From Plantibacter sp. VKM Ac-2880 (GTDB taxonomy: Bacteria > Actinomycetota > Actinomycetes > Actinomycetales > Microbacteriaceae), in assembly GCF_015351235.1 (NCBI RefSeq), contig NZ_JADKSJ010000001.1, positions 1,691,668 to 1,755,667 of the forward strand: a stretch of DNA of 64,000 nt. The letters run 5' to 3'. Shown here in pieces: positions 33,823 to 41,105 of the stretch. The number at the start of each line of letters is the position of its first letter. Position 1 is the first letter of the stretch. Under the pieces are notes generated by a model. It worked only from the letters and a program-made list of their open reading frames with translations, searched no databases and was not told where the DNA came from. The translations under genes were made by a program, and so were the position numbers.

Positions 33823-35709
33823 CTACGCAGCGATCGACCCGAACTGCTTCCACACACCGGGAGAGCCTGCCGTGGTGCACACCGCGCCAGTGAAGCCACC
33901 AGCGGCTGGCGCTCGGTACTCGATCCGCGTGCCAGCATCCCACGCCAGCGTCGTGTCCGTTGGGATCGCCTCCGGCCAGGGGTTTCCGTTGTGACGGAGG
34001 TTGCCGCGTGTGCGCAGCGTGGACTTGCCCGTGCCCGTGTCGTTGCGGACAATGCCCGGTGTAGCGGTTCCCAGCACGTTGTCCTCGACCTGGAAGTTCT
34101 GCGTGCGCCCGGTGTTGGCCGAGTTCTGCGTGACCTGGATGTCGATCGGGAACCCGCCAATGTTGTTGCCGAGGATCTGCTGCAGGTTGTCGTCGTTGAA
34201 CGAGTCGCTGATCGCGTGGATCCCGACGCTGCCGGCGGGCTGGTTGGCGAGTGAAGAGATCACGTTGCCGCGAGCGATCTGCGGGGCCGTTCGAGCTCCA
34301 CCTCGAGGACGGGCCAACTCGATCGCGGTGAACGCTTCAGCCGCGACGATGTCGTAGGTCAGCGTGTTATTCGAGATGTTCAGGATCCGGAAGTTGGTCG
34401 CGTCCCACTTGATGTAGACGTTCCGGAAGGTATTTCCAACCACCGTGATGTCGGACGCGCCGTCGTGCCCGAACTGTGCCATCACGCCGACTCCGCTGAT
34501 CGCGTTGCCGCTGATCGTGATGCCCTTGTTCTGCGTGTTGTCGCCAGAGTTATAGATGCCGACCGTGAGACGCCCCGCATTGGTCTGCACGACCGTGTTG
34601 CCGGTGATCGACACATCGCGGTTGTAGAAGAAGACCGTGATGCAGCCATTGAATCCGTCCTTGGCGGTGTTGCCGGCGATCGAAACATTCCAGCAGCCCT
34701 CGACGTCGATGCACACGTCACCGCACGTGCGGACCGTGTTGCCTTCGATGGTGACGTTCTCGCCCATCGAGCCCCAGATGCCGCCCATTCCAATGTCATA
34801 CACGAGGTTGCCGGTGATGACGAGGTCGCCGCACTTGCGGGCGTTGACGACCACGCCGTCGTTCGCAGGGTTCGAGTTACCACCCCAGAACTGCACGCCG
34901 TGCCGGTACAGTGAGATCCGGTTGTTCGTGATCGTGACGCGGCGCGTGTAAGGGATGAGGACGCAAGCGAGGTCAGGGCCACCGACGATACCCGTGCACT
35001 GGTTGTCCGTGATCGTGATGTCCGTGCAGATCGCAGCTGTCCCGTTCGCGTACGTGACACCCGGGTTGGTCGACAGGAGTCGTGGCCCTTGCAGCACGTT
35101 CCGTCGCATCGTGATGTTCGAGGCGGCAGCCGTCGCCAGGAGCACCACGCTCGTCGATGTCGTACCGGCGAATTTCAGGCCCTCGATCAGAACGTCGCTG
35201 ATGCCCGGTGCGGTGAACGCCGAAGCGAGGGAACCCATGTCGATCACCGCGTTCGGGTTCCCGATGAGGTGCGTCCCAGAGAGGAGCGGCACCGCGGTGG
35301 CGAACGCGAGCGCACCGGAGATGTACACCGGAGCGATACCCGCGGCGGCGATGACCGCAGCCTTCACCTTCAGGTCACCCGTGGCCCCCGCAAAACCGTC
35401 CGCGTGGAACCATCCCGTGAGGGCGTTCTTCTGCGGAGTGGGCAGCTTGGCGTAGCGGGTGTCTGCGACCCCGGCTGCAACTGCTTCGGCGATCGCCTGC
35501 TGCGTAGGAAGGACGTTGGCTCCATCGGCTCCTGCCGGACCGCGCACATTACCGGCGACCTTCGTGGACCCGTCAAGCTTCGTGAGGACGAGATTGTCGC
35601 CGACGACCGTGCCGTCCTCGATGGTGCTCGGAGAGAAGGGGAGCGCGTCGAGAACCGACTCGGGCAACTGCATAGTTTCGGCATCAACCGAAATGAGGTA
35701 TTTGGTCAT
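33823..35709 (-). CDS. Phage tail spike with right-handed parallel beta-helix
   Basis: 628 residues. The N-terminus carries VAGNVRGPAGADGANVLPTQQAIAEAVAAGVADTRYAKL, a collagen-like and adaptor-type region of phage tail proteins. Residues about 150-540 contain many short repeats ending in N-N/G-N (ITITDNQCTG, VTITNNRIS, LVITGNLVYD, VTIEGNTVRT, VSIAGNTAKD, ITISGNAISG), the coil pattern of pectate-lyase-type beta helices used as receptor-binding or glycan-degrading spikes. The C-terminus is a small beta domain (YRAPAAGGFTGAVCTTAGSPGVWKQFGSI). The frame is intact. The likely target is a surface glycan of the host group. Confidence 0.85.
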   Translation of the reverse strand: MTKYLISVDAETMQLPESVLDALPFSPSTIEDGTVVGDNLVLTKLDGSTKVAGNVRGPAGADGANVLPTQQAIAEAVAAGVADTRYAKLPTPQKNALTGWFHADGFAGATGDLKVKAAVIAAAGIAPVYISGALAFATAVPLLSGTHLIGNPNAVIDMGSLASAFTAPGISDVLIEGLKFAGTTSTSVVLLATAAASNITMRRNVLQGPRLLSTNPGVTYANGTAAICTDITITDNQCTGIVGGPDLACVLIPYTRRVTITNNRISLYRHGVQFWGGNSNPANDGVVVNARKCGDLVITGNLVYDIGMGGIWGSMGENVTIEGNTVRTCGDVCIDVEGCWNVSIAGNTAKDGFNGCITVFFYNRDVSITGNTVVQTNAGRLTVGIYNSGDNTQNKGITISGNAISGVGVMAQFGHDGASDITVVGNTFRNVYIKWDATNFRILNISNNTLTYDIVAAEAFTAIELARPRGGARTAPQIARGNVISSLANQPAGSVGIHAISDSFNDDNLQQILGNNIGGFPIDIQVTQNSANTGRTQNFQVEDNVLGTATPGIVRNDTGTGKSTLRTRGNLRHNGNPWPEAIPTDTTLAWDAGTRIEYRAPAAGGFTGAVCTTAGSPGVWKQFGSIAA

Positions 35710-35834
35710 AGTGGTTCACTGCTTTCTGGTTGATGGAAGAGCCGGCAAGCAACGCTTGAGTGCTCTAGGTGAGCTCGATGGAGGGCGGGTGGGAACCTTC
35801 AGGTGCCTCCAAACCCGCCATTTGGAACGCAGAA

Positions 35835-35867
35835 ACCCAGCAGCCCCGCGAACGGGAACTGCTGGGT
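35835..35867 (-). terminator. Terminator after the coiled-coil/small-protein gene cluster
   Basis: Nine-base perfect arms ACCCAGCAG/CTGCTGGGT plus an inner CCC/GGG. On the minus strand the hairpin is followed by TTTCTGCGTT. It ends the 36774-35899 transcript before the tail-spike gene. Confidence 0.7.
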
Positions 35868-35898
35868 TCTGTGGAAAAAAATCGGGGAGGGACGTTGG

Positions 35899-36000
35899 CT
35901 AACTCCGGAGGTCCTTCAGGATGCGGAGGGGGCGGACCTGCCCCTGGGTCTGTGTGCCCGCCTGTCGTCTCGCCTGCTGCTCGATGAGTGTTTGTGTCAC
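35899..36000 (-). CDS. Small ORF overlapping the preceding stop (33 residues)
   Basis: GTG start overlaps the TGA of the upstream gene (GTGA) and reads MTQTLIEQQARRQAGTQTQG..., ending LKDLRS before the terminator. The coupling and position within the operon support translation. It is very short, basic and Gln-rich, with no known family. Confidence 0.5.
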   Translation of the reverse strand: MTQTLIEQQARRQAGTQTQGQVRPLRILKDLRS

Positions 36001-36230
36001 CTGCTGTCGCGGGTGCGCAGCATGGCTTCGTACAGCTCGAGGAAGCCATCTGTGATGGTGAGGCTGATCTGTGTGGTCTGGTTGATGAGCACGGATGTGT
36101 CGGGACTGATGGGCAGTGGCCGGCAGTTGCGTGATGCGGCGACTGCTGACTTGAGTAGCTGTCGTGCTTCCGCTTCGGGTAGTTCGAGGACGTGGTCGTT
36201 GATGCGCACGATCCCTCGTCGTTCGGTCAT
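35997..36230 (-). CDS. Hypothetical 77-residue phage-type protein
   Basis: Begins MTERRGIVRINDHVLELPEAEARQLLKSAVAASR and has a beta-rich middle (DTSVLINQTTQISLTITDGFLELYEAML). No family recognised. It lies 4 bp after the stop of the coiled-coil gene and is coupled to the following 33-residue ORF. Confidence 0.65.
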   Translation of the reverse strand: MTERRGIVRINDHVLELPEAEARQLLKSAVAASRNCRPLPISPDTSVLINQTTQISLTITDGFLELYEAMLRTRDSR

Positions 36231-36234
36231 GGGT

Positions 36235-36774
36235 TCAGCCGAAGTAGGCGTAGTGCATTGCTCGCTCCATCGTTGACTCCTGCTCTTCTCGGACGTCCAT
36301 GAGGTCCTTGGCTGCTTCTGCTGCGCTGGGCTTCTCGGCCGCAAACAGGTTGATGGCGCCGGTGTACCGGTGGTCGAGGGCTTGACGGAACACGGCGTAG
36401 GCGAGGGAGTCGTCGCTGTTGCGGAGGGCACGGCTGATGACGCGTTCTGCTTCGTCGGCGTCTGTGATCTTCTCAGCACGGTCCTGTGCGTCCCGGAACG
36501 CGATGATGTCGCTGGCGGTGTGACCGACCTTCGAGTCGAGTACGCGTTCGAGATCCTGTGCGCGATCGGTGACGAGTGCCTTCTCTTTCTCGAGGAGAAC
36601 CTTGAGCGCGCTCTTCGCTGCGGTCGTGTTCTGGGCGAGGAGCTCCGACCGGTAGGTGTCGCTGATGTTGCCGTCCTTGGAGATGCGGCCGTGTTCTGCG
36701 CTGTATCGGTTCTGCAGTGCGTCGGCTTCCTTGCGGACGTTGAGGATCTGTTCCTTGAGGAGGTAGTTGGACAT
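36235..36774 (-). CDS. Hypothetical coiled-coil protein, probable phage structural or assembly protein
   Basis: 179 residues, ATG with AGGA seven bases upstream. Almost entirely helical with long charged stretches (LLKEQILNVRKEADALQNRYSAEHG, SALKVLLEKEKALVTDRAQDLERVL, AADEAERVISRALRN-type). No Cys, no membrane helix. The charge pattern and location next to tail genes suggest a structural, scaffold-like or assembly protein, but no specific family is recognised. Confidence 0.65.
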   Translation of the reverse strand: MSNYLLKEQILNVRKEADALQNRYSAEHGRISKDGNISDTYRSELLAQNTTAAKSALKVLLEKEKALVTDRAQDLERVLDSKVGHTASDIIAFRDAQDRAEKITDADEAERVISRALRNSDDSLAYAVFRQALDHRYTGAINLFAAEKPSAAEAAKDLMDVREEQESTMERAMHYAYFG

Positions 36775-36948
36775 GATGGTTCCTGTCTTTCGGGCACGCC
36801 GAAGGTGGTGGGTGAGCGGGTGTTCTCGCTCAGGCTGTGGTGGTTCCAGCTACTTCCAGGATGGTTGGACTGCCGCCGGGTGCCGTTGGTGTGTGCCGCC
36901 GGCGGCAGTCTCCCAATGCCCGTCAGCTCGGATGCGAAATCGGACCTG

Positions 36949-37003
36949 CGTGAGGCCGCATCTCGAATGCGGCCTCACGGGTCAGGTCGCGTTTCAAACG
37001 CGA
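36949..37003. repeat. Two adjacent palindromes in a 245-bp intergenic region
   Basis: 36949-36979 has 13-bp arms (CGTGAGGCCGCAT/ATGCGGCCTCACG) with a CTCGA loop. 36987-37003 is TCGCGTTT-C-AAACGCGA, preceded by AGG. The second resembles the TTTCAA palindrome at 28027-28047, suggesting a shared DNA-binding factor. The first lies just past the operon end and may terminate it. Confidence 0.6.
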
Positions 37004-37019
37004 GATGTTCTTACTTCGG

Positions 37020-37415
37020 CTAGGGCTGCTGGTTCCGCGTGTAGCGCCGCACGGATGCTCGACTGATCTGCCAGCGCCCGTCGACGAGCTCACCTGCAAG
37101 GCGCCCCTTCTCGCATGCATCCCGCACACCCCGCGGTGAGAGATGCAGTTGTGTCGCGGCTTGCCTGGTGGTCAGTGTCGGTGAAGGGGTGGGGATTGAA
37201 TCCAGCCCCTTCTCGTCTCCTGTCGGGTTGTATGCGAGCGCGGCGCGGTGCAGGCTGCTGAGCACGTTGTAGACCTCAGCGTCCTGCATGTCCCGTGCCG
37301 CGAGACGGAGCCTGTCGAGCGGGACCGCCTTCTTCAGGTAGGCGGCCACGTGTGCAGAGACAATGACGATCGGCCCGTCCTGCCCATGAAGCCAAGCGTC
37401 AGGAGACTTCGTCAT
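37020..37415 (-). CDS. Helix-turn-helix protein, excisionase-like
   Basis: 131 residues. The C-terminal part, TLTTRQAATQLHLSPRGVRDACEKGRLAGELVDGRWQISRASVRRY, is a MerR/excisionase-type winged HTH (HTH_17 pattern: helix, turn, G-R-W wing). The N-terminal 60 residues (GPIVIVSAHVAAYLKKAVPLDRLRLAARDMQDAEVYNVL) form a separate helical domain. It is the last gene of the replication operon, overlapping its neighbour by 17 bp. It is the best candidate for a recombination directionality factor or operon regulator. Confidence 0.72.
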   Translation of the reverse strand: MTKSPDAWLHGQDGPIVIVSAHVAAYLKKAVPLDRLRLAARDMQDAEVYNVLSSLHRAALAYNPTGDEKGLDSIPTPSPTLTTRQAATQLHLSPRGVRDACEKGRLAGELVDGRWQISRASVRRYTRNQQP

Positions 37416-37746
37416 TGTCGACCCCCTGCATCCCGACGAATCCGACGATCTCTTGGAACCTCAGATCTTGGATGTGATTGGCAACTATCGCATCGAGTTG
37501 ATCAAGCCGATCCAACGCCCCGGCCAGGCTCCCTCCGTGGAGTGAGATGAGCATGTCTCCAGCGGCGAGGGTGAGCAGATGCAGGACGTCGATTCGTGCA
37601 TGCTCTATGTCGACATCCATCCCTTGGTAGAGCGCGTCTGCAACCTCGCCGGCGTTGAACGAGCCAGAGACGTTCAACGCCGCTCGGATGAGTCGATGTG
37701 CTGCGACGTACGCTTCAGCCCGTCGTCGTTCGATGTCCCACGTCAT
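37399..37746 (-). CDS. Hypothetical protein, seventh gene of the replication operon
   Basis: 115 residues, ATG overlapping the whiB stop (ATGA). Helical (WDIERRRAEAYVAAHRLIRAALNVSGSFNAGEVADALYQGMDVDIEHARIDVLHLLTLAAGDML) and acidic, with no recognised family. Strict coupling to whiB and the HTH gene suggests a role in the same regulatory unit. Confidence 0.68.
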   Translation of the reverse strand: MTWDIERRRAEAYVAAHRLIRAALNVSGSFNAGEVADALYQGMDVDIEHARIDVLHLLTLAAGDMLISLHGGSLAGALDRLDQLDAIVANHIQDLRFQEIVGFVGMQGVDNDEVS

Positions 37747-37979
37747 GACTGCCCCTTCCTGCTGGACCATCGCTTGCCGGCCCAGATACCGCCGGCTGGA
37801 CGCGCTGCCGCGGCGTAGTCGCGGCAGAGGGCCAGCAATGGGCACCTGTGGCAGATGTACTCGAGGCTGTCGGCTGGCTGATCGTCGAGGATGAACCGTC
37901 CGTCGTCTTGGCATCCCGGAGTGTTGCGCTCCATCGCTTGGTTGAGTGCGGTGAACGCTGCTTCTGCTCGTGCGGTCAT
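37743..37979 (-). CDS. WhiB-family iron-sulfur regulator, phage type
   Basis: 78 residues. Four cysteines in the WhiB pattern: TPGC at about 23, then YICHRCPLLALC (C-x2-C-x5-C), followed by GGIWAGKRW, the family's G-(I/V)-W turn and basic stretch. Small WhiB proteins are common in actinophages and can act on the host sigma factor. It lies in the middle of the coupled operon (ATGA overlaps on both sides). Confidence 0.88.
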   Translation of the reverse strand: MTARAEAAFTALNQAMERNTPGCQDDGRFILDDQPADSLEYICHRCPLLALCRDYAAAARPAGGIWAGKRWSSRKGQS

Positions 37980-38248
37980 CCTCGAACCTGCCCTTCGAGG
38001 TCGATCGATACGAGTGCGTGTCTGCCGACGCATCGGCCTCCGCAGCCTGTTCCGGCCATCTGGTTGAGCGCGGATTGTGCTTCCTCTGCTGTTCCCCACA
38101 ACGTTGCCGTCGGTATACGGCACCAGGCGATGACTCCGAATGCGCCGCTGCCGCTGCACCATGCGAGGTTGCGGATCGCGCAGCGGAGGAACGTGGGGGC
38201 CGAGCGATGACGGCTGTTGCAGTTGTGGCGCCTGTAACGGGTGATCAT
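37976..38248 (-). CDS. Cys-rich small actinophage-type protein
   Basis: 90 residues from the ATG overlapping the RepA-like stop. It has HNCNSRHRSAPTFLRCAIRNLAWCSGSGAFGVIAWCRIPTATLW and GTGCGGRCVGRHALVSIDL. The spaced Cys/His and Trp residues resemble a small family seen in actinobacterial mobile elements. It may bind a metal. Function unknown. Confidence 0.65.
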   Translation of the reverse strand: MITRYRRHNCNSRHRSAPTFLRCAIRNLAWCSGSGAFGVIAWCRIPTATLWGTAEEAQSALNQMAGTGCGGRCVGRHALVSIDLEGQVRG

Positions 38249-39363
38249 GCGATGTCCTCCGTCCACTGCTCCTTGCTCCCCGAACCCCTGTGTGGGGAGC
38301 GGGGAGCAGTGTCGATTGGCTGTGTGTTATTGCTCCCGGAGCGCTCCCGGAGCGCAGCTTCTCGGTGCTCCTCTGCTCCCCACATAGGGGTTTGAGGAGC
38401 GGGGAGCACCACGGTGGGTTCGCCTGCCAGTCGCCATGCTCGGAGAGCATCGAGTGATCTGGTACTTCCCCATCCCAGGCGTTCCTTCACGTTCCGCTGA
38501 CTCGATGGCGGGGGAGAGAGTTCCGAAAGGATCTTGATGTCTTCGTCAGAGACACCTACCGGCTTGACGCGCTCGCCTGCAGCCGGCGGGATGAACGTCC
38601 ACCGGATGTCGCCGTTCTCGTCCCACATTTTGAACGTCGCTGCCAACGGTTCCCGGTCGTCGCCTCCTGAAGCAGCTCTCAGACCGCCGTGACGGTCCTT
38701 GTTGATCGCGAGCTGAGCTTTACCTCCAACTCCAGGTTTGAACGCCTCTGCGACGGTCACGCGGAGGCTTGTGCCGCCGATGGCACGCTTCTTCGCAGCG
38801 GTGCCAGTTGACCCAAACGACTGCGAATCAGTGTTCTTCGCGAGGTGATCGATGAGGATGACGGCTGCGCCTGACTTCGCGAGTGGCTTGAGCATCTCCG
38901 TGTGCACTCGACTGAAGTCGTCGGGTGAGTTACTGGACGCTCCACAGAGCGGCATCAACTCGCCGAGAGAGTCCATGAGCACGATGGATGGCTTCCATGC
39001 CCCGGTGTCAGCGACGATCGCAGTGAGCTGCTCGGCGTCGTCTGGTGCGCAGTACCTGAAGCGTTCGGGGTTGCGGAGGATGTCTTCGTCGGCTCCCATG
39101 GCGATCAGGCGGGAGATGGTCGCTCGAGCTCCGTTATGGTCGAGGTCGATCACGATCGCGTTCCGACCGCGGTTGAGCTCGTCGACCAAGGCGCACTGTG
39201 CGATGAGCGTCTTACCGGACTCGGGGTGTCCGAAGAGCAAGTTGATCTGCTCTTCGTAGAAGAGTCCAACGAGGTCGCTGCGCAGACCGACCGTCGGAGC
39301 GGGGGCGGCGAGATCGCCCATGTCGAGGAGCTGGGCGACATTGGCGTAGTTGTCGTCGTTCAC
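38245..39363 (-). CDS. RepA-like RecA-fold ATPase (replication helicase type)
   Basis: 372 residues. Walker A is LLFGHPESGKTLIAQ, followed by AIVIDLDHNG and the Walker B region PSIVLMDSLGELM. HLAKNTDSQSFGSTGTAAKKRAIGGTSLRV is the motif region typical of AAA_25/RepA helicases of mobile elements. The C-terminus is Ser/Pro-rich, and its coding DNA contains a cluster of GGAGC/GCTCC repeats. It is the fourth gene of the coupled operon and presumably powers replication of the excised circle. Confidence 0.85.
   Translation of the reverse strand: MNDDNYANVAQLLDMGDLAAPAPTVGLRSDLVGLFYEEQINLLFGHPESGKTLIAQCALVDELNRGRNAIVIDLDHNGARATISRLIAMGADEDILRNPERFRYCAPDDAEQLTAIVADTGAWKPSIVLMDSLGELMPLCGASSNSPDDFSRVHTEMLKPLAKSGAAVILIDHLAKNTDSQSFGSTGTAAKKRAIGGTSLRVTVAEAFKPGVGGKAQLAINKDRHGGLRAASGGDDREPLAATFKMWDENGDIRWTFIPPAAGERVKPVGVSDEDIKILSELSPPPSSQRNVKERLGWGSTRSLDALRAWRLAGEPTVVLPAPQTPMWGAEEHREAALRERSGSNNTQPIDTAPRSPHRGSGSKEQWTEDIA
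38264..38407. other. Candidate replication origin: GGAGC/GCTCC repeat cluster
   Basis: Twelve copies of GGAGC or its complement lie within 140 bp inside the 3' end of the RepA-like gene (for example 38296, 38303, 38332, 38343, 38396, 38403). A 17-bp inverted repeat with one mismatch (38284-38300 and 38375-38391) brackets an AT-richer stretch (38311-38331, TGTGTGTTATTG). Iteron-like repeats in or beside rep genes are typical of plasmid-type origins. The repeats also encode part of the protein, so selection on codons could contribute. Confidence 0.5.
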
Positions 39364-39809
39364 TGTGCACGCCCCTTTACCTGGACGGCTGCGAAGATGG
39401 TTCGTGCGACGTCCCTCTCTGTTACGAGAGCGCCGGCACGATCAGCGTCAGCGATCGCCTCATCGATGCGACGCTGCTTCATCTCGGACAGAGACTTGCC
39501 GGGGTTCATCGCGAGTTCGTAGTAGCGGTCAGCGTCGGCCTGTGCCTGATCGAGATGGTCGCCCAGAGACTGGGCGCCGGCAGCGTAGGCGACATGCCAC
39601 CAGGCTGCGAGTGCCGGAGTGAGCTGCCAGATCGCGATGGAGCCATCCATGAGCCTCCAGAGGGTGGCTTCCAGCTCTGTCTCAACAGACGCCCCGACGA
39701 GTTTCGGAGTGTGCTGCGCAGGCCGTGGGAGAATGGAGGTGTCCCGCCGCCCAGCGAGAACTTCGGCCGTCTGGTTGCCCGCCAGGCGGCTTTCTCGTGC
39801 CGCGTTCAT
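39360..39809 (-). CDS. Hypothetical protein, third gene of the replication operon
   Basis: 149 residues, ATG overlapping the preceding stop (ATGA). An N-terminal basic segment is followed by helices with several Trp (LEATLWRLMDGSIAIWQLTPALAAWWHVAYAAGA) and a charged helix (KQRRIDEAIADADRAGALVTERDVARTIF). No family recognised. Coupled to the RepA-like gene. Confidence 0.68.
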   Translation of the reverse strand: MNAARESRLAGNQTAEVLAGRRDTSILPRPAQHTPKLVGASVETELEATLWRLMDGSIAIWQLTPALAAWWHVAYAAGAQSLGDHLDQAQADADRYYELAMNPGKSLSEMKQRRIDEAIADADRAGALVTERDVARTIFAAVQVKGRAQ

Positions 39810-40150
39810 CGTGCACCTGCTGTCACGCCGATGATCTGGCCTCGAGACAGTCCCGCCTGCCGTACCGCGCGCGCGTCATAGCCGCGCCGGTCGAACGTGT
39901 CTACGTTGTGGGCGGCTGACTCTCCGGTGGGGTCTACGTGCGTCATGCAGTATCCGAGGAGCTCGGCAGCCGTTGCGACCGTGCCGCCCTTGCGGATGTG
40001 GGCGCGAACGAGCCTCGAGCACTTCGACGGGGAGAGGTCCAATGAGCGCTCTCTGGCGAACATGACGGCACGGCGGACGAGTTGATCGACCGAGGTGGTC
40101 TGGCCTTCCTGTTCGTGATTCCAGGTAGCGGGAGAGGTTGCGGCGTTCAA
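39806..40150 (-). CDS. Hypothetical protein, second gene of the replication operon
   Basis: 114 residues with a TTG start overlapping the previous stop (TTGA). Helical and basic: VDQLVRRAVMFARERSLDLSPSKCSRLVRAHIRKGG followed by TVATAAELLGYCMTHVDPTGESAAHNVDTFDRRGYDARAVRQAG. A DNA- or RNA-binding role is possible from charge alone. No family recognised. Confidence 0.66.
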   Translation of the reverse strand: MNAATSPATWNHEQEGQTTSVDQLVRRAVMFARERSLDLSPSKCSRLVRAHIRKGGTVATAAELLGYCMTHVDPTGESAAHNVDTFDRRGYDARAVRQAGLSRGQIIGVTAGAR

Positions 40151-40359
40151 GCGGCACCACCGCCTGCTGGACGCAAGAGCGCGGCGATGCGGGCGCGCTG
40201 GTCAGGGGAGAGCGGTGGTGCTTCCTCGATCAGCCGGCGAATGTAGTCTTCGGCACGGGCGGCCTTGAGGTTGCTTCGTGCGGCTACGAGATCCGGGTCG
40301 TCAGCGGTGCGGGAGCGAGACAATGACGCGACTTTGGCGCGTTCAGTGGTCCAGGACAA
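40147..40359 (-). CDS. Small conserved helical protein, first gene of the replication operon
   Basis: 70 residues starting at TTG (40359), chosen because GGAGG lies exactly seven bases upstream. It reads MSWTTERAKVASLSRSRTADDPDLVAARSNLKAARAEDYIRRLIEEAPPLSPDQRARIAALLRP. This matches a recurrent small protein at the head of replication modules in actinobacterial integrative elements. A hairpin overlaps its ribosome site (see 40367-40401). An upstream in-frame ATG at 40410 has no ribosome site. Confidence 0.78.
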   Translation of the reverse strand: MSWTTERAKVASLSRSRTADDPDLVAARSNLKAARAEDYIRRLIEEAPPLSPDQRARIAALLRPAGGGAA

Positions 40360-40366
40360 GAGAAAA

Positions 40367-40401
40367 CCTCCGAGCAGGGAGAATCTTCCTCTGCTAGGAG
40401 G
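40367..40401 (-). promoter_or_regulatory. Hairpin sequestering the ribosome site of the replication operon
   Basis: On the minus strand CCTCCTAGCAG pairs with CTGCTCGGAGG (one bulge), enclosing the GGAGG used by the TTG start at 40359. Folding would hide the Shine-Dalgarno and limit translation of the whole coupled operon. Confidence 0.5.
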
Positions 40402-40478
40402 TTGGAGCAACCAGGGGGCTATCTTGAATGGATCTCACGAGGAGTGCCCAGCGCTGTGCTTGCTTCGAACGTTAGCAC

Positions 40479-40952
40479 CTAGTCGGTCTTAGGAGCTTCG
40501 ACACGCCCAGTGAATGCCCGCAACGATATCTCCCTTATTCCGATGCCCCATAGTTCCGCGATTAGGCCATAGTGCGCGGCGGGATTGCCGATCCTTCGGG
40601 CGAACCGGCACTTTGGGCACTTGAGATCCCAAACCACGCGGAAGCCTGGCTGCTCGAAGACATCAGGGTCGTGTCGCTCACGGTCGATGTACTCGTTTTC
40701 GTCCAGCCAATGCGTGAACGGGGGATAGACCTTGGTGAGGGTGTCGGAGGAAGGCTCGGCGTAGCCGCTCGTGCTTTCGTGCCAGCCCACGGATCCGTTG
40801 TGTTCGCTCGCGAAGACGGTCCCGATACGCCACTTCTCGTGCGGCGCGTCCTGGGGTCCACGGCAGTAGAAGGACAGGTAGGGCTCGTCGCTTCGCATGA
40901 TGTTTCGCCGGCCGCCCTTCAAACGGAAGGCGCCACGTTTCGTGCGACTCAT
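40479..40952 (-). CDS. Hypothetical protein with a CPKC zinc-ribbon-like motif
   Basis: 157 residues, ATG with GGAGAGG five bases upstream. It starts basic (MSRTKRGAFRLKGGRRNIMR) and has aromatic-rich beta-like stretches (YLSFYCRGPQDAPHEKWRIGTVFASEHNGSVGWHES). Near the C-terminus is FRVVWDLKCPKCRFARRIG. No family recognised. It lies between the tyrosine recombinase and the replication operon. Confidence 0.65.
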   Translation of the reverse strand: MSRTKRGAFRLKGGRRNIMRSDEPYLSFYCRGPQDAPHEKWRIGTVFASEHNGSVGWHESTSGYAEPSSDTLTKVYPPFTHWLDENEYIDRERHDPDVFEQPGFRVVWDLKCPKCRFARRIGNPAAHYGLIAELWGIGIREISLRAFTGRVEAPKTD

Positions 40953-41060
40953 TGCCTCTCCAATCTTGCCGGTCGTAGGTGCGCCGTATGTCGCACCTGA
41001 TCCCTTCTAGTGATGGATCCGATTTGGAATCCGACCCATGCCGTCCTCGCACCTGGTTGA

Positions 41061-41105
41061 AGGTGATGCACCTGCATCAGGTGGAAGTTCACAACTTAGT
41101 TGTGA
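41061..41105. repeat. Palindromes at the 3' end of the tyrosine recombinase gene
   Basis: 41061-41083 is AGG-TGATGCA-CC-TGCATCA-GGTG, the same architecture as the left-end array. 41089-41105 is TCACAACT-T-AGTTGTGA, which includes the recombinase stop codon. They may serve as terminator, operator or recombination site. Confidence 0.6.

Noticed and set aside
35765-36049. 94-codon minus-strand ORF
   Set aside because: It overlaps two better-supported coupled ORFs and the terminator hairpin, and its composition (Pro/Ser/Thr/Gly) is shadow-like.
37743-38450. Long minus-strand ORF covering whiB (235 codons)
   Set aside because: Its upstream two-thirds overlap the RepA-like and Cys-rich genes in another frame. 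Only the last 78 codons, from the ATG at 37979, show WhiB features and coupling.
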